64,000 nucleotides of DNA. Source: Meira nashicola (Eukaryota; Basidiomycota; Exobasidiomycetes; Exobasidiales; Brachybasidiaceae). Position numbers and translations under genes: made by a program. The notes beneath the pieces are model-generated. The model had not been told where the DNA came from. It searched no databases and worked only from the letters and a program-made list of their open reading frames with translations. Shown here in pieces: positions 32,873 through 43,247 of this stretch. The first letter of the stretch is position 1; every line of letters begins with the position of its first letter. The stretch covers positions 84,775-148,774 of the forward strand of contig BCJU01000005.1 in the NCBI GenBank assembly GCA_001600355.1, read 5' to 3'.

Positions 32873-35587
32873 ATGCTACAAAGATCAAGACCGGCACATA
32901 TTGTGTCAAATATGCAAAATACATCACAAGATCATTCAGCCGATCAAGATGGTGATATTCTCATGATGAATTCAACATACGATAGCAGCAGCAGAGATCA
33001 TACAAATGATTCAGATATACCTTGTTCGTCAAGTATGGCAATAAAGATGGGCATGTCTTCTCGCGGATCGGCCGATTCGCTTGCATCAACAGCTTCTTCA
33101 TCTTCGCTAAATCAAGAACCTGAACTCTCACAATCTTTTGGATCAACAAGGAGCTATGATTTGATGACACCTATTAAGCCATTACAAAATTTACACCCAT
33201 CCAATCAATCCATCAAACGATTTTCAATCGCAGCTTCTTTAGACGCTGCTACAACCGCAGCCATTCAAGCCAAATTACATCAATCTCCCCATATCAGTCC
33301 ACGTACGTTATCGGATACACCTTTACGTCGTGATGAGAATCAAGTAACATCAACAACTTCTCCCTCTCAGGAAAGTCAAAAGAAATCTTCTTTGGGTTTG
33401 CACCTCAACCATGCCTCTGATGTTGTCCGTGTTGAACCAAGAAAGAACCCGCCTCCAGGATTGGCCGGAAGATTGAAGATCAATTTACCGAGCAATAAAT
33501 TACAAAGTGATGGTCCAATCACGCCAGGCGGTCACGCCGCAATCGGTGCACGGGATGGAGCAGCAAATGGAGGATTCCCAATGAGCCCTTTTGAACCACC
33601 AACGCCGCTTTTGTTACCACAAGATCAACAATCAATGATGATGACCATGAGCCCGATCAATACCACTCCAACGCAAAGACCTATCCTTGCTCATCGTCAT
33701 TCAAGTGGAAGGCCAACACCTTTGATTATGTCACCATTGACAAAAGAGTTATCATCTTTGGGTATGCGAAAAACAATGAGTTCAAATTCAAAAGGATCAG
33801 AATCAGGTTCAATCTCGTCTTCACAAAGGAGCGTTGCTTCAGAAGCTTCTTCTGCCACTTCAGCATCAACACTTTTAACGCCACCTTTTTCTCCATTCAC
33901 ACAAGCCAAAACTATTTCCACCGAATCAGATGTCTCCTCTCTTAATGTTGGTATTCCTACTACTCCTTTTGATCCTTCTCAAAGGTCTATTAGTGGAGGA
34001 AGTGCTTCAAGTGCAGTAAGTACAACTGCTGTTGCTTCTCCTTCTTCGGGTAATGCAAAAGCACCAAGAACTGTTTCACCAAGACCCAAGGTAAGCAAAG
34101 CCGTCAAGTCTGCTCCTTATCCATCACCTTCCCGTGAGGATAACAAAGCAAGTTCAGTATTCATGAGCATCACGCAATCTCAACCATCTTCGAGCTACTT
34201 TGAAGCACCACAAAAATCCAATGCAACGCCCACCACTGCTACAACATCACCTCTGGCTCCTTCAATCTTACGTGATGTTGTTAAACCACCTGGTCTTTCT
34301 GGCAAACAATTGACAACTCCTTCTTCGGCAAAGATGGAAAAATGTTTATCTGAACCTGTGCCCAGAACAGTATCTGCTCGCCATTTGGCAAACCGGACAT
34401 TACATCCAGTCTTTGCACGCAATTATGCATTAGGAGATGAATTGGGTAGCGGTGGTTTTGGCTTCGTGGTCGGAGCAACAAGAATTTCCGATGGATTACC
34501 TGTTGCGGTTAAATTTATCTGGAAAGAAAAAGTACCAAGTCATGGTTGGGTAAGGGACGATAAATTTGGAGCAATTCCAATGGAAGCTTTCGTTTTGAAG
34601 GTGATCGATAGCCCTTTTGTGGTGAAATTTGTTGATCTTTTTGCCGATGGTGAATTTTTCTATTTGATTATGGAACATCACGGTTCACCATGGAAAGCAC
34701 CTCAAAGTGGCGAAGATGAAAAGATGGATGAAACGCCAGTTTTGGAAAACAAACAAGAAGATAAAACATTAAAAGCCATCAAGCCAAGTAATTCTAAAGC
34801 ACAACATCTTTCACCCATTAACACAAAAGCCACTTTGCCTGCTGATAATGGTCCAGCACCTTCTCCTACATTCGCAGTCTTTCCACCGGGTAGTGATGTA
34901 CCTTTGAAAAGCGAAGAAGTACTTTCAAGTAGCCCAACAGCAATGTCACCTTCTTCGGATAGTGATGTAAGCGAACTTTCTGCTTATTCTTCTACAAGCT
35001 CTTTGCGACCAGCGCCAATGGAACGTAGATCATCTTGTGATTTATTTGAATGTATCGAACAGCATTCAAGTTTATCAGAAGATAAAGCAAGATGGGTTTT
35101 TGCACAAATCGTTGAAGCAGTTTATGATTTGGATAAACGTGGAATTTGTCATCGTGATATCAAGGATGAAAATTGTGTTGTTGACCGTGACTTTAACGTG
35201 AAATTGATCGATTTCGGATCAGCGGTGATCACTGATCCACGTAAGCCAATGCCTTACTTTAATCGCTTTTTCGGTACGATGACATTTGCATCAAGTGAAA
35301 TCCTTCAAGGAAAGCAATATCGTGCTCCACATGCAGAAATTTGGAGTTTAGGTGTCTTATTGAGCATCTTACTTAGTGGAGAATGCCCTTTTGCTGATCC
35401 ACAAGCAGCAATTCGTGGTAAGATTTCTAAACCTTCAAAGCCATATAGTAAGGAAGCAATGGATCTTTTGATTGGATGTTTACAGGTTGATCCTGATAGA
35501 CGTGCAACAATTCGTGAAGTTCGACAACATCCTTGGGTGCGTAAAGCATGGGAACAACGTAGTAATCGTCGTGCATTTACACATTAA
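32873..35587 (+). CDS. PAS-kinase-like (CAMKL) serine/threonine kinase lacking a PAS domain
   Basis: The 904-aa protein starts with about 510 disordered Ser/Thr/Pro-rich residues. The kinase domain follows: GSGGFGFV (from Gly525), Lys547 in AVKFIWKEK, HRDIKDEN (His760, Asp762), LIDFGSA (Asp780), RFFGTMTFASSE and EIWSLGVLL. The HRDIKDENCVVD and LIDFGSAV strings are typical of the PAS kinase (Psk1/Psk2) branch, which controls sugar flux and translation in yeast. I see no PAS sensor fold upstream. A low-complexity insert of about 120 residues separates the hinge (LIMEHHGSPW) from helix D (CDLFECIEQHSSL). The usual APE is SSE. All catalytic residues are present. It is a single exon with a good ATG context (CAAAATG). 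Confidence 0.85.
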   Translation: MLQRSRPAHIVSNMQNTSQDHSADQDGDILMMNSTYDSSSRDHTNDSDIPCSSSMAIKMGMSSRGSADSLASTASSSSLNQEPELSQSFGSTRSYDLMTPIKPLQNLHPSNQSIKRFSIAASLDAATTAAIQAKLHQSPHISPRTLSDTPLRRDENQVTSTTSPSQESQKKSSLGLHLNHASDVVRVEPRKNPPPGLAGRLKINLPSNKLQSDGPITPGGHAAIGARDGAANGGFPMSPFEPPTPLLLPQDQQSMMMTMSPINTTPTQRPILAHRHSSGRPTPLIMSPLTKELSSLGMRKTMSSNSKGSESGSISSSQRSVASEASSATSASTLLTPPFSPFTQAKTISTESDVSSLNVGIPTTPFDPSQRSISGGSASSAVSTTAVASPSSGNAKAPRTVSPRPKVSKAVKSAPYPSPSREDNKASSVFMSITQSQPSSSYFEAPQKSNATPTTATTSPLAPSILRDVVKPPGLSGKQLTTPSSAKMEKCLSEPVPRTVSARHLANRTLHPVFARNYALGDELGSGGFGFVVGATRISDGLPVAVKFIWKEKVPSHGWVRDDKFGAIPMEAFVLKVIDSPFVVKFVDLFADGEFFYLIMEHHGSPWKAPQSGEDEKMDETPVLENKQEDKTLKAIKPSNSKAQHLSPINTKATLPADNGPAPSPTFAVFPPGSDVPLKSEEVLSSSPTAMSPSSDSDVSELSAYSSTSSLRPAPMERRSSCDLFECIEQHSSLSEDKARWVFAQIVEAVYDLDKRGICHRDIKDENCVVDRDFNVKLIDFGSAVITDPRKPMPYFNRFFGTMTFASSEILQGKQYRAPHAEIWSLGVLLSILLSGECPFADPQAAIRGKISKPSKPYSKEAMDLLIGCLQVDPDRRATIREVRQHPWVRKAWEQRSNRRAFTH

Positions 35588-36140
35588 AGTTTCAAAAAAA
35601 TGAACAATATTGACGAAAAGTCATACAATATATACCCAATCACATTAATACTTTTTCTTTCTCTCTCTAATCTACTCCTCTCTCTTTCATCTAATCAGCG
35701 TCATCTCTTCCTCGCATCACTTCATGTTTCTCTCAGCATATCAAGCTTCTCTCAGCACAATATTTTTTCTCATCGTACTATTATACTCGCACTCGAACAC
35801 TTCATTTAGTGATTTGTCCCTTTTATCTTAACTGTATCATATATGGCATCAATCCTCTACTTTAATGAGAAACCTTTTTTCATTGACATCACTGTGTGTA
35901 TTTAGAATATGGTAATTGGCTTAGAGTGTCACGTGGCTATCATATTTTTCTCACTTTATTCATATGTTAAAGCGCGTTTAAGCTACGCGACAAGTGCAGT
36001 GTATGCAAATTCAAATGCATGCACGAAGCAATAGAATGTCAAAACTGGAGATCAATCTTTAGTGGATGGTTAAATGCTTCAATCATCCTTTGTGACTTAC
36101 TACGACAGCCCATTTTGACAAGAAGGAAATCAAAATCAAA
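35588..36140. other. Intergenic between kinase and SMD3
   Basis: The first part is a T/C-rich 3' flank; the second is the SMD3 promoter. No gene is seen. Confidence 0.4.
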
Positions 36141-36677
36141 ATGGCTGATAAACTTGGAATTCCTGTTAGGTTATTACACGAAAGTTTAGGGCATGTTGTA
36201 ACGATTGAAGTAAAGGGTGGAGCGACATATAGAGGACAATTGTATGAAGGTGAGTATGAATTAAAAAAAGGGATCAAAAGGGAATGATCACACTAACGTT
36301 TAATCATAATCACTAACAGCTGAAGATAATTTAAACGTAAGCATGAAAGAAATCACAGTTACAGCAAGAGATGGACAACAATCAAAATTAGAAACTGTTT
36401 ATATACGTGGAAGTATGATAAGATTTATCATCGTTCCAGATATGTTACAACAAGCTCCAATGTTTAAACGTGTAGGTCCAAATGCAATGAAAGGTCGTGG
36501 AATCGGTAGCGCTCGTGGAAGGGCAACGATTATTAGAGGTGAGTTTTATTTTAGACTTATTTTTGCTAAATATACCGCTGACAAATTTCCTTTTCCCATA
36601 CAGCTCAAAATAGACGCGGACGAGGAGGAGGTAGAGGTGCTCCACCGCCGCCAAGTGGACCAAGTATTCGTCGATGA
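36141..36677 (+). CDS. SMD3: Small nuclear ribonucleoprotein SmD3, three exons
   Basis: SmD3 is one of seven Sm proteins forming the ring on U1, U2, U4 and U5 snRNAs. Exons are 36141-36249, 36320-36538 and 36604-36677. The introns are 70 and 65 nt with GTGAGT donors and AACAG/TACAG acceptors; both are phase 1 and the join gives 133 aa. Sm1 motif residues lie in [24 protein letters not shown], and Sm2 in [16 protein letters not shown], the classic RG and (I/V)P pattern. The C-terminus is Arg/Gly-rich (RRGRGGGRG) then proline-rich, and ends in RR. Only the spliced form keeps the RG tail. The U2 RNA it would bind is encoded about 7 kb away, probably by chance. Confidence 0.95.
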
Positions 36678-36805
36678 AAATAATTCAACACAGCATTGTA
36701 TACTAATCACAAAATCGAGAAAAAGGTTACGCATCGTATATGTATTGAAAGGTATATTATACATGAATTAGTGTAGTCTTGAGTGAGAAAGGCTTTTTAT
36801 ATTCA

Positions 36806-38923
36806 CTACGTAGGTGTTCGCATCAAACGCAAGATTCGCTTGAGTTCACTTTGTACTTCTTCTACGGCGATATCGTGTGAGGATGTATGTTTTTCATGTT
36901 CGCGTAATTGTTCCATCAATTCATTTACCGGTCCAATAACCGACCTTGCAGCTTTGGTACGTTCTTCTTGTAAATCAGCAATAGCGGCATGCACTCTCTC
37001 ACCTTCTTGATCAACTTGCTTATAACGCTTTTGCATCTCTTCCAACGCTTCACGATTTCGTTTGGCCGTTTCTCCGTGCGTCATTCGAAGTTCTTTCATT
37101 TCTTTTTCCCATGCTTCTCGGGTTTGTTTCCAAGTAGTAGAAATTGCATCGTATTGCATCTCAGCCCTTTGCTTCGTCACACGTTCTTCTCCTAATTCCG
37201 CTTCAATCTTACGCACTCTTGCTCCCCACTCTCGACTACTTTTTCCCAACTCTTTCGATTCAGCTTCTGCCTTTCGTGCACGTTCTAATACTTCTTGATG
37301 TTGTCGATCTTTACGTGATAGCATTTGAACTGATGCTTCATTCTCTGCACGAGATCTACCCAAAGCCTCACGAGTTTCGTCCAAAGACCTTTGCAAAGAA
37401 GTCACCGTACGTTGACAGGTACGTAATTGCATTTTAGTATCATCTAATGCAGACCGTGCCGCATTCAATTCATTTGTCAAAGATTCAATCACTTTGCCCG
37501 ACCCTTTTGAAGCTTGACCGCCTGATTGGGAAGCAGGAGTAAATTGACCAGGACTGGAAGTCACTGGTGATCCAAGAACAGCAGCAGTATTTGCCAGCCT
37601 TCTATTCTCACTCGCAATTGTTGGCGAAAGGAAACCTTCTCCAAGGGCTAGCTGGGATCCTTTCCTGCCCTCAGGAACGGTCTCAAGGCCAAGTTGATTG
37701 CTTAAAGGAGATTGTTCTGGCGTACTATATCCGTTTGTCAATCCTGAAGAATTTGCATCTTTTCTCCTTCTTCGATTGATCGCCATTCCGTTTCCATTGC
37801 CAGGCGTGTCTGCTGTATTTGCGATATCGGAAAAGGGCTCCTTGTTGTTCTCGCTTAAATGATTACTATCAGAAGATTGGAAACTATCTGTTGTCCTTTC
37901 CATCGAGGATGCTCTAGACCTACGCCCGCCACCGCCTAATAATGGCGATAAAGAGGCAGCACCTGCAGCAGGTAATGAATTACGACTTCTTGGCACACGC
38001 CGAGCGCCACTGGAAGATGATTGAATGCCCGCTTTTTGTTCGAGGGTAGTGATGATTGCATTCTTTTGTCTTAAGACATGCTTTAATTCATGCACTTGTG
38101 ATCGCAAAGCTGCCTTTGAAACGCTTGATCCATTCAGACTATCATCTCCAGTATTCGCGTGACTGCTATGGAATGTAGCATCGCTTCTCTCACTCGATCG
38201 GGAAGGTGTGCGTTTGGGTTGTATAATGTGATTTGTACCGTCTAGGGATGTTCGTACTTCTTCTGGCGATTCAATTTTCGGGAATGCAGCTGTAGTAGGA
38301 TGATGAATAGTGAGTGGGCTTCCGCTTTCACGTATTTCATCAAGCGCTTCCAAAATGCTTAACGACTCGTTCCAAGTAAGTTTCTCACTTTCAGCTTTGG
38401 AAGCAGATATGCCTATCGCACATTCATCAGCAGCCCAAAGGAGACCTTTTTCTTGACTCTGTTTTCGCATCACAATTCCCAACCAATGTTTCTTATCCCG
38501 TTCCGCTAATTCGCAAAGCTCGCCAGCTTCGATTCTCGTCATGGCGATAGGCTTATAGAGTAGAACGGCCTTTCCACCACGAATAGCAGAAGTTGCTTCT
38601 CGATATCTTTCGATTTGAGGGCCTCCAATGTAGATTGCATCGATTGATGGATGCGCATGTAGTTCAGTAGAAGTTCCAAATGCTTCAACATGTTTGGCTT
38701 TCTTGTCATCACCTTTATTCAGTCGAACATGGGTATCCGCAAAAGCTCTAGCTTCTTTTTCGATTGTAGAGGCAACTGCTACGATTGTGTGCTTGATCAA
38801 AGGTTTACTCGAAGAAGAGGCAGTCGTTTGATTGGATTGCAAATCTGCAGCAAATTGAGCAGCATCTGTTCCACAACCTAATATTCCCCATCTGCAACTG
38901 AAAGCATCACCGGACTTCGTCAT
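36806..38923 (-). CDS. Fusion of a truncated Gfo/Idh/MocA-type Rossmann domain with a She3-like coiled coil
   Basis: One uninterrupted 705-codon frame starts at a true ATG. Residues 10-150 resemble the NAD(P)-binding half of Gfo/Idh/MocA oxidoreductases: nucleotide motif WGILGCGTDAAQFAADL at 12-28, then AIYIGGPQIERYREATSAIRG, and LLYKPIAM at 121-128. That last segment corresponds to the catalytic EKP motif with Glu replaced by Tyr but Lys kept. The substrate-binding half is missing. After a disordered Ser-rich region comes a short coiled coil (271-298) and a long one (477-700) that resembles the She3 family. Its signature is the VIESLTNELNAARSALDD stretch followed by KMQLRTCQRTVTSLQRSLDE. In yeast She3 couples mRNA cargo to type V myosin. 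Enzyme activity is doubtful; a cofactor-sensing or structural role is possible. Confidence 0.8.
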   Translation of the reverse strand: MTKSGDAFSCRWGILGCGTDAAQFAADLQSNQTTASSSSKPLIKHTIVAVASTIEKEARAFADTHVRLNKGDDKKAKHVEAFGTSTELHAHPSIDAIYIGGPQIERYREATSAIRGGKAVLLYKPIAMTRIEAGELCELAERDKKHWLGIVMRKQSQEKGLLWAADECAIGISASKAESEKLTWNESLSILEALDEIRESGSPLTIHHPTTAAFPKIESPEEVRTSLDGTNHIIQPKRTPSRSSERSDATFHSSHANTGDDSLNGSSVSKAALRSQVHELKHVLRQKNAIITTLEQKAGIQSSSSGARRVPRSRNSLPAAGAASLSPLLGGGGRRSRASSMERTTDSFQSSDSNHLSENNKEPFSDIANTADTPGNGNGMAINRRRRKDANSSGLTNGYSTPEQSPLSNQLGLETVPEGRKGSQLALGEGFLSPTIASENRRLANTAAVLGSPVTSSPGQFTPASQSGGQASKGSGKVIESLTNELNAARSALDDTKMQLRTCQRTVTSLQRSLDETREALGRSRAENEASVQMLSRKDRQHQEVLERARKAEAESKELGKSSREWGARVRKIEAELGEERVTKQRAEMQYDAISTTWKQTREAWEKEMKELRMTHGETAKRNREALEEMQKRYKQVDQEGERVHAAIADLQEERTKAARSVIGPVNELMEQLREHEKHTSSHDIAVEEVQSELKRILRLMRTPT

Positions 38924-39757
38924 TGTCTATATTTGAGAATCTTGTTCATCAGAATTCCTCGGGAAAATGCTCGAAAGGTGAATGATTTGTTTGACTATTT
39001 TGTGTCTTTTGAAGTAGCAATAAGAGGATCATATATCTTTTTCCGTCTTTTGCAACGTCCAGCGATGCTTGTTAGAGTCGGAAGAGGTTGTTCTGGAGAA
39101 AATGCTGATTCGTTCCAAATTCAACTATATAGATGAAGAATCGGAAGCGTACTTGTCTCTATCAAGCACGTACCCCAATCATATTACATGCCACCTTACG
39201 TTTTCAATAGCTTATATCTTCAAAACCTAATTCTCGATTAAAGCATATGTTCTACACATGATGCTTAAAGACTGCCTTCATGCCTTTACAGACTTCATTC
39301 ATCTTCCGTTACATTTCGCACGGGGACTATTAGCCTAACAACAGTTATACACTCAGGATCCGCCTTTTAGCTGAGTGAATAATAATTCTCCCCCTTTACG
39401 CGGAGTGTAGATTGAATACACAAAAAGGCCAAAGCGTGATTTGGCCTGGAGAGGAAAAAACAGGCCTTGTCTTTTTTTTCTTCGCGTGACTTATCGCGGA
39501 CGCGTCCAAACAAGAATCAGCATGTAACATTTAATGCTACGCGCCTCACCAAAATCAATTTCTTCTGCCTGTATAAAAAGTACGGAGCAATATTTCAGTG
39601 TAATGTAGCACCATCGATCGAAATAATAAAATTATACAGCACAAATTGCACAGCGTATATGTAGTACACGCTTGACTATTTTATTGGCAAACAACACACA
39701 CTGACACAAGCTTGAGCGTAAAAGGCATTGTGACAACTCTTAAGCAAATGTATCTTA
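38924..39757. other. Intergenic 5' of the She3-fusion gene
   Basis: No supported gene is seen. It contains the divergent promoter of the She3-fusion gene and a T9 run near 39473. Confidence 0.4.
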
Positions 39758-39910
39758 CTAAAGAAAGTCAATCCAAATAGCACGACCATCAATCCAGGTG
39801 ACTGGTGCTTCAATTAGCGAACTTTTGGTTACGTCTTGATCATTGGAGCAAGGGTACCAGTCTCCTTGAGCATGTGCACATTGGCTAGGATTTAGCTCCA
39901 ATCGTACCAT
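39758..39910 (-). CDS. Short ORF with protein-like composition (possible small protein or terminal exon)
   Basis: A 50-codon ATG-to-stop frame encodes MVRLELNPSQCAHAQGDWYP at its start and a Trp/Ile-rich end (TWIDGRAIWIDFL). The composition is far more protein-like than the surrounding open frames. A GTTTGTAG string just upstream could be an intron acceptor, so this may be the last exon of a longer gene or the remnant of one. A TATATA sequence lies about 110 bp upstream on the same strand. I do not recognise the family. It lies in the gap before the DBF4 gene, on the opposite strand. Confidence 0.3.
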   Translation of the reverse strand: MVRLELNPSQCAHAQGDWYPCSNDQDVTKSSLIEAPVTWIDGRAIWIDFL

Positions 39911-40232
39911 TGACTTTCCTACAAACGCAACCCTAGCATTGGATTATCGAGCGATATACGTCAAATATTGGCATTATACCATTAAATTTCTCAGTCTAGA
40001 ATACGTTCTAGCTATATAATGCTCCCTTGCAAACTTCGCTACACATTTTGATGCTTTTCGAATTGCACTTTAAAAGGCTCCAATCTTATGCAAAACAGAT
40101 ACCTCTTCAACAATCATCGTCTTCCTCGTCAATCCCTTCTCCCGATCTTTTCTCAAGTGGATCGGCTCTAGCAAGTACATATTCCATCCCCTTTCTTTCC
40201 CTATCGCCGCTGGTGCTGGCCCATTGCACACC
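39911..40232. other. DBF4 promoter region
   Basis: The 322 bp before the DBF4-like ATG contain a TATATAA-type box near 40012 and a pyrimidine-rich stretch near 40180. A + frame here overlaps the start of DBF4 but looks like non-coding Ser-rich sequence. Confidence 0.4.
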
Positions 40233-43200
40233 ATGTCCCGGCCATTCCATTTCATGTCAAATCATCATCAATCATCGACATCAAAAGGATCAAAGGACGC
40301 AAGTCAGAACGAATATGGATTGTCTTTGGCTCAATCGCCTAAATCCGCAACTGCGAGACAGCCGTTTGGTAACAAGAATACGGCCAACTTACCCTACAGA
40401 ATAACAGCAGAGGAAGTTGAAATGATCTCCAACGATGGAACAAAGAAGAAATCTCCCATTCTTACCAAAGAGCCGCCAAATCCGAAACCAACTACCCCCA
40501 AAGCAAACAGCGGGCGTCAGGATGGCAGTGCTTCACTGAAAGTTGCTCCTACAGGTGGCAGACATCAAGCATCACATCCTCACAGCAACAGATACCTAAC
40601 ACCACTGAGCGGCAGTAGTAATATTTATGGAAGGCATGGGGCCGGTGCGTATGCTGCTCATGCTCCCTCCCCGTTGAGCCATAATCAAAATCAGCAAATC
40701 GAAGAGCAGGAAAATGAAGAAGAACTTCCAAAAAAGCGGTTCAATGCTGGAGATTCGGTCCAACTATCTCCAAGTGCAGTCAAAACGCCGCGAAAGAGGG
40801 CGATTCCATTAGAGGATGTGCATGCTCGTAACATTGTTGGACGTGGTCCATTCGAAAATACCCATAGCCCGAATCCTCATAAGAAGAGCAAATCTTCTCA
40901 CAACGGTAGTAGTACAGCCGGTGGCAGTACGAGTACAAGTCTTGGCATTTCTGCTGCGATTGATGAAGTTCATCTTGAAGAGAGTAGTGCGGCGGCTGTA
41001 CCGAATGAAGCAATCACATCTACAAGTCGACTTCTTCTTCATAAAGACAAGAAATCTGCAACTTCTACTAACGTTGCAAAGACGATTCGAATTGACAAAC
41101 AATCGCGAATCTCACCAAGTGATCGTCTCAAGCGGGAAGAGACCAGATCGCTCAGCACGATGGAATGGCGCAAGCGATTCTTGCGTGCCTTTCCCTCCTT
41201 TCGTTTCTATCTTGATGGTTTCGACCAATCAACGAAAGCAGATATATCCAATACAATTGCACAATTTGGTGGTCAGCTTGAGCCTTTCTTCTCAAACACA
41301 GTCACACATTTGGTCACTCAACGTAAATTCAGTCTGCCTATGATGGATGAACAAGGTGAAGTGATTGGAACGCAAAGTGAATCGCTTTCGACGACAGATA
41401 GTGCAACAAGCGCATCAGCTTCAGGCCGTTCTCTGATGGGTGCTGGTCGCTTCTCAAGATTACCAACGCTGCGAAAGAAGAATGCCAATGTGCCTCTACA
41501 TTCGGAGAGAAATCCTTTTGACGAAATGGGTCCTCCAGTATCTGCAAATGATATCCTCGTTAAAGCCAAGAATTTCGGCATCAAGGTGTGGACGTTTGAT
41601 AAATTCAAAACAGTAATGTCAGGCTTGAAAGGCGAACACACGGTAGATAGCAAGAAGCAGCCTAATCTCTCACAAATGTTGGCCAAAGAAAAGGTTTATG
41701 GCACCCAAGAGCGTGACCCAAAAGCGGCACGATCCGATTATCACTACTTCTCCCGCAATTCAGTATACTTGTTGGTTGAGGATGCAACGGCTGAGCATAG
41801 GCCAATCATGGCGCAAGAATGGCGCAAACCAGCTCGTGAGGATGAAGAAGTACCATGGCCAGTTTTGTATGGTGAATTGGAAGGCCGTTGTCCGTTTACA
41901 CGCTTCCAACTAGCCGAAGGTCATCAACAGCGAACACGACCGAACAGATTCGAGACATTACAACGCTCAGTCTCACTCAATCATGTTCGAAGGCAAAATC
42001 GTAATGCAAGCTTGAGTCCAGCGCCCTCTAATGATAGCCGCTGCCGTTATACCATCGCTCGAGGTGCAAGTCCATACCCTCTTGCAAGTGGCAATAGCGT
42101 TAGCATTGCTTCCACGAATCTTACCAGTACAACATCTGCAGCGCCAAGTCATAGTGCAAATGCTTTAGGATTAATGTCACCCTTTCATCCTTTGGGTCGC
42201 AAAGCACATCAAGCAACTGTAATCGGGCTAGGTCGACCTTCATCTTTACCGCGCAGCTTTGGTCAACATCTCCCTGAGCCCAATCAACAGCAAGACAAAG
42301 CTCGAGTTTCATTGGTCAATAGAATGTTGGGAATCACTGATTCTCGCTCGACAAGTGATTTAACAAAGGCAAAGAAGATTGTCAATCCAGCATCTCGAGC
42401 GCTTGCTCAAAACGGTGGCATGCGTCGCTCTGCCAGTACGGGAACAGCTTTGCAAGAGTATCAGAGAGAGAAGCGTCCGGGATATTGTGAAAATTGTCGT
42501 CAAAAGTACGAAGACTTTGATGATCACGTTTTGAGTAAACGACATCGTAAATTCGCACAAGATGACAGTAATTTCGATAAAATTGACGAGCTTCTCTTGA
42601 GAGTTATGCGACCAATTGCAACTTGGGCTTTACGTATTCCCACAGGATTAGATGATATGGAAAATGAGAATGACCAGGATATGGGAGAAGAATATATTGA
42701 GGAGCCATTTTCTGATATCGATGGCGAGCAAAGTCCCGAAGAAGAGTTAGAGGAAGACGATTCTCTTGCAGTTCTATCTGGAGGCCGCATTTCAAGAGAG
42801 CAAAGTGTAAACCGTTCACCACAAATGTTAAAGGATGCTGTACAATCTTGGCAACGTGATGCAGCCAACACTGGAGAAGATGAAGGAGATCCTGATGAAG
42901 ACGATCACGATTTGAAAGAGCTAGAAAGACATGTCGCTGAAGCAGCGGCTGCTTTTCGTATTCGAACTGGAGTCGATCATCATCGTTCACCATCAGTAGG
43001 ACGTGAAACACAATATGGTAACGATATTGGAGATGAAACGATTGGAACTTCACCCAATGCACCCAGTTACGGAATCGGAGTAGGAACTGGCGGCATGGAT
43101 GACAGCATGACAACAACGATTAGCCCCCACACAAGTCCACAAGTAAAGCATCGTGAGATGCCTCAAAAACAACACGAAAATGATATTGCAAGTCATCATT

Positions 43201-43247
43201 ATCATACAACAATTCATCAACAAGATGAATTTGGAACACACCCTTAA
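40233..43247 (+). CDS. DBF4: Dbf4-like regulatory subunit of Cdc7 kinase
   Basis: Dbf4 activates the Cdc7 kinase that fires replication origins by phosphorylating Mcm2-7. The 1004-aa product shows the three family motifs in order. Motif N, BRCT-like, is at about residues 313-370 (FRFYLDGFDQSTKADISNTI, then FGGQLEPFFSNTVTHLV). Motif M is near 505 (YLLVEDATAEHRPIMAQEW). Motif C is a CCHH zinc finger near 750 (PGYCENCRQKYEDFDDHV followed by SKRHRKFA). Long disordered, Ser/His-rich segments separate them, and the tail is acidic then His-rich. ATG at 40233 (ACC before it) is the first in frame; the frame runs three codons further upstream without one. It is a single exon, convergent with the eIF3c gene. 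Confidence 0.9.
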   Translation: MSRPFHFMSNHHQSSTSKGSKDASQNEYGLSLAQSPKSATARQPFGNKNTANLPYRITAEEVEMISNDGTKKKSPILTKEPPNPKPTTPKANSGRQDGSASLKVAPTGGRHQASHPHSNRYLTPLSGSSNIYGRHGAGAYAAHAPSPLSHNQNQQIEEQENEEELPKKRFNAGDSVQLSPSAVKTPRKRAIPLEDVHARNIVGRGPFENTHSPNPHKKSKSSHNGSSTAGGSTSTSLGISAAIDEVHLEESSAAAVPNEAITSTSRLLLHKDKKSATSTNVAKTIRIDKQSRISPSDRLKREETRSLSTMEWRKRFLRAFPSFRFYLDGFDQSTKADISNTIAQFGGQLEPFFSNTVTHLVTQRKFSLPMMDEQGEVIGTQSESLSTTDSATSASASGRSLMGAGRFSRLPTLRKKNANVPLHSERNPFDEMGPPVSANDILVKAKNFGIKVWTFDKFKTVMSGLKGEHTVDSKKQPNLSQMLAKEKVYGTQERDPKAARSDYHYFSRNSVYLLVEDATAEHRPIMAQEWRKPAREDEEVPWPVLYGELEGRCPFTRFQLAEGHQQRTRPNRFETLQRSVSLNHVRRQNRNASLSPAPSNDSRCRYTIARGASPYPLASGNSVSIASTNLTSTTSAAPSHSANALGLMSPFHPLGRKAHQATVIGLGRPSSLPRSFGQHLPEPNQQQDKARVSLVNRMLGITDSRSTSDLTKAKKIVNPASRALAQNGGMRRSASTGTALQEYQREKRPGYCENCRQKYEDFDDHVLSKRHRKFAQDDSNFDKIDELLLRVMRPIATWALRIPTGLDDMENENDQDMGEEYIEEPFSDIDGEQSPEEELEEDDSLAVLSGGRISREQSVNRSPQMLKDAVQSWQRDAANTGEDEGDPDEDDHDLKELERHVAEAAAAFRIRTGVDHHRSPSVGRETQYGNDIGDETIGTSPNAPSYGIGVGTGGMDDSMTTTISPHTSPQVKHREMPQKQHENDIASHHYHTTIHQQDEFGTHP

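Noticed and set aside
39715..39745. Minus-strand GCCTTTTACGC resembling the U5 loop
   Set aside because: No complementary stem sequences or Sm site nearby.
40027..40404. 125-codon + strand frame overlapping the DBF4 start
   Set aside because: It overlaps the DBF4 coding region in another frame, begins in the promoter and is Ser-rich without motifs.
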